A stretch of DNA of 64,000 nt from Qipengyuania proteolytica (GTDB taxonomy: Bacteria > Pseudomonadota > Alphaproteobacteria > Sphingomonadales > Sphingomonadaceae). The notes beneath the pieces were generated by a model, which was not told where the DNA came from, did not search any database, and saw nothing but the letters and a program-made list of their open reading frames with translations. Within the stretch, counting starts at the first letter, position 1. Every line of letters begins with the position of its first letter. Where the stretch lies: the NCBI RefSeq assembly GCF_019711565.1, contig NZ_JAIGNN010000001.1, positions 682,001-746,000 of the forward strand, written 5' to 3'. Of the stretch, positions 58,401-64,000 are shown piece by piece. Both the position numbers and the translations under genes were made by a program.

Positions 58401-60763
58401 TGCACCAGGCGCGCCCAGAAACCGCCCGCGAACGGGTTGGTGCCGACCAGATTGGTTATGGCCTGGTTCGCATAAGCGCGGATGTCGAACACGTCGCCGC
58501 CCGCTCCGGGAGTGAAGTCGGTGAAGACGATCGACGTCGGATTGTTCGGATCGGTTGGACCGCCGTCGATGCCGTAAGCGCCGCTCAGGACGATCCTGTC
58601 GGCGCCCGCGCCGGTCGTGATGAGCGGGTTCGAGAAGGAGCCGGTCGGCCCGAGGTTGAGGACGTCGGCGCCTGCGCCAAGATCGATGCTCACCGTATGA
58701 CGCGTGCCGATCGCCGAACCGCCTTCATAGGTGACGACGTCGTTGCCGTCACCCGCCACGATCGCGTCGTCGTGCGCGATGGTATTGGTATACATCATAG
58801 CGCTGATGACGTCGTCGCCGCCGCCGCCGTTGATGGTGCCGTAGTTCAGACCGTAACCCGAGACCGTGATCGTGTCGTTGCCGCCTTCGCCGAAGATCGC
58901 AACGCGGCCGTTGTCGGTGATCTGGTCGTTGCCGAGCCCCCCGGAAATCTGGTCATATCCGTCGCCGCCGAGGATGACATCGTTGCCGTCACCGCCGTTG
59001 AGCGTGTCGTCGCCCGCGCGGCCCTCGATGCGGTCGTCGCCGCCTAGGCCATTTAGGGTGTCCGGCCTGATCGTCCCGATTAGGGTATCCGCGCCCGCCG
59101 TACCGTTGAACGTAACGCCGACGATCGCACCACCATCCGGCGGTGCGCCGTCGAAATTGAAGGCCGTGAAGCTTGCTATGTTGGTGTTGAGCAGGATCGC
59201 GACCGTGAAAGCGTCGGATCCGCTGGCGCTGCCGTCGCGGTCGAACCTGACGAGAACGTTGGCGCCTTGCTGGACGAGGACGACATGGCCGGTCGCGAAG
59301 GGGTTCGTCTGGCCATCCCAGTCCGACGAGCCGGTGAACCATTGCTGCAGGCTCGACATGACGTCGAACACGTCGCCGCCCGTGCCCGCCTGGAAATCGT
59401 TGACGGTGATGATCTCGCGGTTGAAAGAATTCAGGTTGGTCACCGTGATTCGGTCGCTTCCCGCGCCAAGAACGACGGTGATGGCCTGCAAGCCCGAGGC
59501 GACCGTAAGCGAGTCGTCTCCGCCCCCGAGGTTCAGCGTTACGGCACCCGAGAACGCGCTGCTGTAGGAGACGACATCGGCACCCGTGCCCGCAAGCACA
59601 TCGAAAGAATAGCTGGTACTGCTGGTATAATAGCCCGCTCCACCGTGATCGATAGTAATCCGGTCGTTACCGGCCCCGCCATCGATCGTAGGCGCGCCAT
59701 ACGAGCGGTGGATGATGGTATCGTCGCCGTCGCCGCCGAGCATCACGTCATTGGCGCCGCGCTCCTCCATCGTATCGTTGCCCGAACCACCTTCGAGCCG
59801 GTCGCGATGCCAGTCGCCGCCCGAAAGCACGTCGTCGCCCGCACCGCCATACAGCGTGTCGAACTGCGCACCGCCGACGAGCCGGTCGTTGTCGTCGCCG
59901 CCATAGATGACGTCGGCGCCGCCGCCGCCATAGATGATGTCGTCACCCGCCTCGCCAGAGAGCGTGTCGTTCGAATAATAGCCGTAGATCGTGTCGCCAC
60001 CGGCACCGCCATTGATCGTGTCGGCCCCGGCGGTGCCATCGAGGAATTCGGCATCGGCGGTGCCCGTGACGGTTGCCCCGGCTCCGATTGCTGCGCCGTT
60101 GGGGTTGAAGCCGAAGAAGTTGGCCGCGATCAGCGCGCCGACAGTGACGTTCTGGAAAACGACCCCCAGATGGTTCGCATTCCCGTGGCCGCTGGTGTCG
60201 AAATAGAGGACGGCATTTGCCCCTTCCTGAACCAGCACGAGATGCCCGCTGGCAAAGGGGTTGGTCACGCCGTCGGTGTAGGTGGCGATCGCGTCGCTGA
60301 TGTTGAAGACATCGCCTGCATTGCCCGCTGCGAAGTCGCGGATGCGCAGGGGGCCGGCACTGAACTGGATCTCGTTGAGGTGGACGGCATCGCGCCCGCC
60401 GCCGAGCGAAATGTCGAAATAGACCCCGCCGCTCAGGCGCATGACATCGTGGCCGTCGCCCAGGTTGCCGGTCAGCAGGGTCTGGTAGCTGAGGTTCGCG
60501 ACTACTGCGTCATCACCGGCACCGCCATAGAGCTCGACTGTCTCGATGAAATCGTAATCGTACTCGTAAACGTAGCTGCGGATCAGGTAGAAGGTGTCGT
60601 TGCCCGCGCCGCCAGAGAGCACATCGCTGCCATGATCGTCGCGGATGATGTCGTCACCACCGCCACCGGAAATATTGTCGTTCCCGTCCGGATCGTAAAT
60701 GTAATCCGCGTCGGCCGTGCCAATGATCGTGTCCGACCCGATATTTCCGGTAAAATTAGGCAT
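55481..60763 (-). CDS. Giant RTX calcium-binding protein, type I secretion substrate
   Basis: 1760-residue protein built largely of Gly/Asp-rich nonapeptides of the GGxGxDxUx type, which fold as Ca2+-binding beta-rolls outside the cell. Three ~100-residue non-RTX modules (residues ~139-232, ~452-556, ~745-845), each starting near F-x-x-G-x-x-G-D-V-F and containing a NPFA-G and V-L-V-Q segment, interrupt the repeats. No lipase, protease or adhesin catalytic domain was found. The extreme C-terminus (NLTAGDFFL) is a typical uncleaved type I secretion signal. No T1SS genes are in the window. ATG 60763 has a GGGGAG-type ribosome site. Confidence 0.92.
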   Translation of the reverse strand: MPNFTGNIGSDTIIGTADADYIYDPDGNDNISGGGGDDIIRDDHGSDVLSGGAGNDTFYLIRSYVYEYDYDFIETVELYGGAGDDAVVANLSYQTLLTGNLGDGHDVMRLSGGVYFDISLGGGRDAVHLNEIQFSAGPLRIRDFAAGNAGDVFNISDAIATYTDGVTNPFASGHLVLVQEGANAVLYFDTSGHGNANHLGVVFQNVTVGALIAANFFGFNPNGAAIGAGATVTGTADAEFLDGTAGADTINGGAGGDTIYGYYSNDTLSGEAGDDIIYGGGGADVIYGGDDNDRLVGGAQFDTLYGGAGDDVLSGGDWHRDRLEGGSGNDTMEERGANDVMLGGDGDDTIIHRSYGAPTIDGGAGNDRITIDHGGAGYYTSSTSYSFDVLAGTGADVVSYSSAFSGAVTLNLGGGDDSLTVASGLQAITVVLGAGSDRITVTNLNSFNREIITVNDFQAGTGGDVFDVMSSLQQWFTGSSDWDGQTNPFATGHVVLVQQGANVLVRFDRDGSASGSDAFTVAILLNTNIASFTAFNFDGAPPDGGAIVGVTFNGTAGADTLIGTIRPDTLNGLGGDDRIEGRAGDDTLNGGDGNDVILGGDGYDQISGGLGNDQITDNGRVAIFGEGGNDTITVSGYGLNYGTINGGGGDDVISAMMYTNTIAHDDAIVAGDGNDVVTYEGGSAIGTRHTVSIDLGAGADVLNLGPTGSFSNPLITTGAGADRIVLSGAYGIDGGPTDPNNPTSIVFTDFTPGAGGDVFDIRAYANQAITNLVGTNPFAGGFWARLVQSEGNVVLEFSNTAMSGQWYQLAIFRNTTLDQFTDYNFGGYDIDGAAPNGRTLTAAPGGSNLIGTFLADTFNGGAGQDTIEGRGGNDTVYGGGGDDWIYTGAGNDYIDAGAGNDNIDSGSGADTILGGDGSDWITLRSSGGMIDGGAGYDVIFIENEFYLSTGGITFDYATFVANGSFSLGGDSVTNVEDVQFLDGTNGNDRITYGPAAPGWVELNGRGGNDVLHGTDSDDVLNGGTGDDLLLGFGGYDQIQGGDGDDTIDGGADFDELSGGTGNDNALGGDGDDYLYGDAGDDILRGNAGADQLFGGTGTDSLIGGGGDDILTLDVSAGDAIDGGDGTDLFRVDYFNASAGVVMNLNNVWTGGLARTTGGTFAITGVEAFEFSLSRFADRVYVGDGFTSSVEIDGGAGDDELGGGGAGDVIVGGDGSDVIYGYGGDDEIHGDRIGGGNFPGNDTIYGGDGDDTVYGDDGDDVLRGGRGNDYLSGGAGNDRLFGGGGDDTLVGLDGNDIFAAGGGRNSINGGAGDDLILIQVGRTYDTMMDGGTGYDIIRANLNRAKLVWNGSNITNIEEIDASGVNAFSIIGTVFNDFWNIASMTGGGLSDPILTGRIIFDAGDGDDTIVGIAGSQDLRGGAGNDTIDGGTGADAMAGGSGDDTFYVDNIGDTVTEFASGGNDRVYASVSYVLAAEVEHLYLNGTATEGTGNSSNNDIIGNELNNVLRGEGGGDRLYGEGGSDTIFGGSGWDEIYGGTGSDFLYGEDGDDGIRGGTGDDLIDGGTGADFLDGEDGHDEIHGGIGDDIVEGGAGNDMLYGEDGNDDLSGEDDADDLFGGNGNDTLSGGLGADDLFGGDGDDVLFGGSGQDTMTGGAGADIYFFRDYSDFSGNTGGAADRIIGFSRAEGDMISLNSLDANVNLAGNQDFSFIGATTFTGVAGQLRYTQSGGNTTIFGDVDGDGLADFAIQLDGLVNLTAGDFFL

Positions 60764-60964
60764 TTGCCCCGCTCCCCAAACAATCGCCGCAATATAGAGA
60801 CCGTGAAATTATGCGCAACAAGAGTCGCGTCGATCAGAAGGGGAGTTGCAAGAATAGACATGAACACAGCGCAACCCGCCAAGTAGTGGCGGCCGGCTTC
60901 TCCCGGCAACGGCGAGGGGCCGGGTTGTACCAGCCTGCTTGCGGAGGGGTTTCGGGGGGACTGT

Positions 60965-61051
60965 TGGTGCGGTCGAGAAGACTCGAACTTCCACGGCCTT
61001 TCGGCCACAACGACCTCAACGTTGCGCGTCTACCAGTTCCGCCACGACCGC
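60965..61051 (-). tRNA. tRNA-Leu (GAG)
   Basis: 87-nt class II tRNA with encoded CCA: acceptor GCGGTCG/CGACCGC, anticodon loop TTGAGGT (anticodon GAG) in the stem CAACG/CGTTG, a long variable arm TGGCCGAAAGGCCG, and a T-loop with TTCGAGT. All helices are consistent. Confidence 0.93.
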
Positions 61052-61163
61052 ACACAGTCTGCATCGGGAAGAGCTGAATCGCTCGCCTTCCCGCCGGTAG
61101 GAGCGCGCCCCTAGCAGCGCCGTTACAGGCTCGCAAGCACCTTTATTGCCGCTTGCGAACGGC

Positions 61164-62009
61164 TCAGCGCGGGGCCCAGCCGATATCGGCGAAAACCGCC
61201 GATTTGGGCACGTCGGTCACAGCCTCGTTGATGGTCAGTTCCTCGCCCGGGGCGAGCGTCGCCTGCGGCGGGTTGACCACCCAGCTGTAGACCTGCCGCT
61301 CGCGCTGGTCGAGCAACACGATCAGGATCGGCGGGATCGCGCGTGATTCCCGCGCGGTGTTCTTGACCAAGATCTTCGCGCCGAAGAACTCGGTGCCGTT
61401 GGGCAGCGTGCGCCGCTCCTGTTCCTCGACCGGGAAGGACAGCTCGAGGTCGGGTTGCGCTTGGCCGAACAGCGGCTTGGAGACGGGCACCCAGTCTGGC
61501 AGGCCGACATAATTGACCGCCACCACCGTGCCGAGTGCGAGGACGGCGAAGACTGCGGCGGCGATGGTCCACAGCTTGGTGACATTCCGGCGCGGGCGGA
61601 AGGGCGGTTCATACCCGAAGGCAGAGCGGCCGTCGTCGTACTCCTCCGGTTCCGGCGCCGGCGGAAGCTCGTCCTGGACGTCGCCGTACGGCGGCTCGGT
61701 TTCGTCGAAATCGGGTGCCTCGCGCCGCTCAGTAGCCGCGATGCTGCCGCCGTAGCTGAAGTCGTCACTTGGCACTTCGGTCGCAGGGTCTGGTGCGACC
61801 GGTTTGGGGGCAGGGGCAGGCGCGGGTACCGGCTGCGGCGACGGGGCCGGTGTCGGTACCGCTGCCGTCTTCGCCATCTGCTCCGCATCGGGCCCGTCCT
61901 GGAACCAGCTGTGCTTGCATTTGGCGCAGCGGACCGTCCGACCTTCGATCCCGATGGCGCTATCGGGCACCACGTAACGGGTGGAACAGGCGGGACAGGC
62001 GATGATCAT
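61164..62009 (-). CDS. MJ0042 zinc-ribbon transmembrane protein
   Basis: 281 residues. N-terminal MJ0042-type zinc ribbon (CPACST ... RCAKCKHSW), a long Pro/Ala linker with repeated acidic patches, one transmembrane helix (~148-170) and a C-terminal beta domain (~190-281) of DUF3426 type (FGAKILVKNTARESRAIPPI, LAPGEELTINEAV). The ribbon is cytoplasmic, the beta domain periplasmic. Role unknown. ATG 62009; divergent from ftsE with a 156-bp region between. Confidence 0.88.
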   Translation of the reverse strand: MIIACPACSTRYVVPDSAIGIEGRTVRCAKCKHSWFQDGPDAEQMAKTAAVPTPAPSPQPVPAPAPAPKPVAPDPATEVPSDDFSYGGSIAATERREAPDFDETEPPYGDVQDELPPAPEPEEYDDGRSAFGYEPPFRPRRNVTKLWTIAAAVFAVLALGTVVAVNYVGLPDWVPVSKPLFGQAQPDLELSFPVEEQERRTLPNGTEFFGAKILVKNTARESRAIPPILIVLLDQRERQVYSWVVNPPQATLAPGEELTINEAVTDVPKSAVFADIGWAPR

Positions 62010-62165
62010 GGTGAACCAACGCTTAGGGCGGCATGCGAATCACGACAAGCGAACAGCCTGTTCGCAAACCGCAGATGCGGCTTTTTTCCACATCGAAGCG
62101 CGGGTATAGCCGCCGGCGACCATGACGGGCGCGGTATTTCCCCTCCAGCAAACGCCATTTGCGGC

Positions 62166-62891
62166 ATGAGCGCCGAAGAGCGCGAGATCGTGCAGTTCGA
62201 CAATGTCGGCCTGCGCTACGGGACCGATCGCGAGATCCTGTCGAATATTTCGTTCACGCTGTATCCGGGCAGTTTCTACTTCCTCACCGGGGCCAGCGGC
62301 GCGGGCAAGACTTCGCTGCTCAAGCTGCTCTACCTCGCCCAGCGGCCATCGCGCGGGGCGATCCGCATGTTCGGCACTGACGTCATCACCCTGCCACGCG
62401 ACCGCCTGCCGGCCTATCGGCGCCGCATGGGCGTCGTGTTCCAGGATTTCCGGCTGGTCGACCATCTGTCCGCTTTCGACAATGTCGCGCTCCCGCTGCG
62501 GGTCTCCGGCGTGCGCGAGGCGGACTTGCAGGGCCCGGTCACCGACATGCTCGAATGGGTCGGCCTGGGCCACCGTGCCGATGCTCGCCCGGCGACGCTG
62601 TCGGGTGGCGAGCAGCAGCGCGTGGCGATCGCCCGCGCGGTCATCGGGCGGCCCGACATGCTGGTCGCCGACGAACCGACGGGTAACGTCGACCCGGAAA
62701 TGGCGCTCAAGCTCATCCGCCTGTTCGAGGCGCTCAACAGGTTGGGCACCACGGTGGTGGTGGCAACGCACGACGTGCACCTCATTCGCAAGGTGCCGGA
62801 TTCGCTCATCATGCGGCTCGACAAGGGCCTGCTCGCTGATCCGACGGGGGCGCTGCGTTACCCGCCCAAGCGCGACGCGGGGCTGGCGTGA
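62166..62891 (+). CDS. ftsE: Cell division ATP-binding protein FtsE
   Basis: ATPase of the FtsEX divisome complex, which drives periplasmic amidase activation during septation; cytoplasmic face of the inner membrane. 241 residues: Walker A GASGAGKTS, Q-loop VVFQDFRLVDHL, signature LSGGEQQRVAIARAV, Walker B MLVADEPTGNVD and H-loop ATHD. ATG 62166 follows a weak site; the start is set by the family's N-terminus. It overlaps ftsX by 4 bp (GTGA), so the pair is translated together. Confidence 0.95.
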   Translation: MSAEEREIVQFDNVGLRYGTDREILSNISFTLYPGSFYFLTGASGAGKTSLLKLLYLAQRPSRGAIRMFGTDVITLPRDRLPAYRRRMGVVFQDFRLVDHLSAFDNVALPLRVSGVREADLQGPVTDMLEWVGLGHRADARPATLSGGEQQRVAIARAVIGRPDMLVADEPTGNVDPEMALKLIRLFEALNRLGTTVVVATHDVHLIRKVPDSLIMRLDKGLLADPTGALRYPPKRDAGLA

Positions 62892-63820
62892 AGCGTCCTC
62901 CGGTCCTTGCCCGCGCGGTCGAACGCGGTCTTTCGCCCTTTCGCGGCAAGCGCGCCGCGCACCTCCTGCCGCGCGCGCGTCTGGGTGGACCGATGCCCTG
63001 GGTGATCGCGATCATGGTGGCGATCACCGTGCTGGCGACTGGCGGCGGGCTCGCGCTCTCGAACCTGGTGGCGCGGGCGAGCGGCGACCTTGCCGGCAGC
63101 GCGACGGTGCAGATCATCGATGCCGATCCGCAGACCCGCGCGGCGCAGGCCGAGGCGGCAGCAGCGATCCTCGGCGCAGACCCGGCCGTCGCCAGCGTGG
63201 GCATCCTGCCGGAGGAGCGGGTCGAGGCGCTGCTCGAACCCTGGCTCGGCGCCGGCGCCAGCGACGACGCCTTGCCGATCCCGGCGCTCATCGATGTTCG
63301 CCTGCGCGGCGAGGCCGATCAGGCAACGCTCGACCGCTTCCGTGACCTGCTGGCCGAAGACGCGCCCGACGCGCGGATCGATGCCCAGTCGGACTGGCTG
63401 GCCCCGGTGCTCTCGGCGCTGTCGACGCTGCGCTGGATGGCTTTCGGGGTGATCCTGCTGCTCGCCTTTACCGGGGCCGCGGCAGTCTGGCTGGCGGCGC
63501 GCAATGCACTCGACGCCAATCGCGACACGATCGAGATCGTCCATCTCCTCGGCGGCAATGACGATCAGATCGCGCGCATCTTCCAGCGCTCGATCCTGCT
63601 CGACGCGGTGGTCGGCGGCCTGCTCGGGCTCGTGCTCGGTTTCGCGGCTGTGCTGCTGATGGGCGCGCAGTTCGCAGTGCTCGATTCCGGTCTTGTCGCG
63701 GGCGGGGGGCTGGACACCGGCGACTGGCTGGTGTTGGGGCTGGTCCCGCTTTTCGCGATCGCCATTGCCGTCTACACGGCGCGCATGACGGTCCTGTCCT
63801 CGCTCGGGAAAATGTTGTGA
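62888..63820 (+). CDS. ftsX: Cell division protein FtsX
   Basis: Membrane partner of FtsE, 310 residues. Four transmembrane segments: one near 35-60 and three in the C-terminal half (~180-300), with the extracytoplasmic domain between, as in E. coli FtsX. The last part contains IEIVHLLGGNDDQIARIF, the conserved FtsX coupling helix. GTG 62888 overlaps ftsE. The end overlaps the YdcF-family gene by 4 bp. Confidence 0.93.
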   Translation: MKRPPVLARAVERGLSPFRGKRAAHLLPRARLGGPMPWVIAIMVAITVLATGGGLALSNLVARASGDLAGSATVQIIDADPQTRAAQAEAAAAILGADPAVASVGILPEERVEALLEPWLGAGASDDALPIPALIDVRLRGEADQATLDRFRDLLAEDAPDARIDAQSDWLAPVLSALSTLRWMAFGVILLLAFTGAAAVWLAARNALDANRDTIEIVHLLGGNDDQIARIFQRSILLDAVVGGLLGLVLGFAAVLLMGAQFAVLDSGLVAGGGLDTGDWLVLGLVPLFAIAIAVYTARMTVLSSLGKML

Positions 63821-64000
63821 TCCTGCGTTTCTTCGCCGCTGTCCTGCTGGTCTATGCCTTCGGCTTCCTCGGTTTCGCAGTGACGCTGCCGGGCCCGGTC
63901 GCCGACCAGAAGACCGACGCGGTGATCGTGCCGACCGGCGGACCGGGGCGGATCGCCCGCGGAATCGAGGTGGTGGAGCAGGGTCTTGCCGAGGAACTGT
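63817..64000 (+). CDS. YdcF/DUF218 family protein (5' part)
   Basis: The first 61 codons are visible: a short hydrophobic N-terminal helix (FFAAVLLVYAFGFLGFAV) and then DAVIVPTGGPGRIARGIEVV, the start of the DUF218/YdcF fold (I-V-P-T-G-G with R). The family is SAM-fold-like and ElyC-related in envelope biogenesis. GTG 63817 overlaps the ftsX stop as GTGA. The rest lies beyond the window. Confidence 0.88.
   Translation, partial: MILRFFAAVLLVYAFGFLGFAVTLPGPVADQKTDAVIVPTGGPGRIARGIEVVEQGLAEEL

Noticed and set aside
55481-60763. CRISPR-like or satellite repeat
   Set aside because: The DNA periodicity is explained by coding RTX nonapeptides that vary in sequence; there are no conserved spacers.
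59267-60886. 539-residue plus-strand frame
   Set aside because: Antisense to the RTX repeats; periodic Gly/Asp codons read backwards give long stop-free frames with meaningless repeats.

Overview
The window is a high-GC alphaproteobacterial chromosome segment. Gene content points to Sphingomonadales, most likely the Erythrobacteraceae (Erythrobacter/Qipengyuania type). The indications are a class Ia nrdA and nrdB on separate promoters, a short PutA, an argB-YggT-folD stretch, an ftsE-ftsX pair, TonB-dependent uptake, DUF2171 and an abundance of small secreted or lipidated proteins. The assignment is inferred from protein character; no 16S gene is present.

Layout. 1-10.1 kb: gyrB (3' part cut by the window edge), a secreted M20 peptidase, L-serine dehydratase coupled to a divergent ZIP transporter, an acyl-CoA synthetase, then a TIR-transmembrane-TPR gene followed by an unknown gene. 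10.5-19.1 kb: guaA, two endonuclease III-family glycosylases flanking an Old Yellow Enzyme, a short-chain dehydrogenase, tldD, a zf-CHCC protein and an orphan ABC ATPase. 19.2-24 kb: nadB, PilZ, an alpha/beta hydrolase and two related small secreted TonB-like proteins. 24-29.7 kb: nrdA behind a probable NrdR operator, a GGDEF protein, DUF2171 and nrdB. 29.8-30.9 kb: a visibly lower-GC two-gene cassette, a TIR protein with a C-terminal domain of unknown family plus a tiny zinc-ribbon protein. This is the best candidate for an undescribed, probably defence-related system. 30.9-39.5 kb: small membrane proteins and lipoproteins, a nuclease-like protein, argB, a tightly coupled YggT-folD-lipoprotein-marC run, and a LON-domain/thioredoxin pair. 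39.5-45.5 kb: tRNA-Gly, a TonB receptor with His/acid-rich loops, DoxX, a saccharopine-dehydrogenase-like protein, a flavodoxin-reductase-like protein and dcd. 45.5-55.5 kb: putA, glpD, mtnP, a divergent PEP carboxylase homologue lacking several catalytic signatures, and a patatin. 55.5-64 kb: a 1760-residue RTX protein, tRNA-Leu, an MJ0042 zinc-ribbon membrane protein, ftsE, ftsX and the start of a YdcF-family gene.

Most genes are housekeeping: nucleotide synthesis (guaA, nrdA, nrdB, dcd, folD), amino-acid catabolism feeding central carbon (sdaA, putA, glpD, mtnP), DNA repair and topology (gyrB, two Nth-type enzymes), and envelope and cell division (ftsEX, TonB receptor, RTX). The accessory content is limited to the TIR cassette at 29.8 kb, perhaps the TIR-TPR pair at 7.5 kb, and a lower-GC lipoprotein at 45.1 kb. 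No transposase, integrase, CRISPR array or rRNA was seen. All assignments come from reading motifs; no database search was run.
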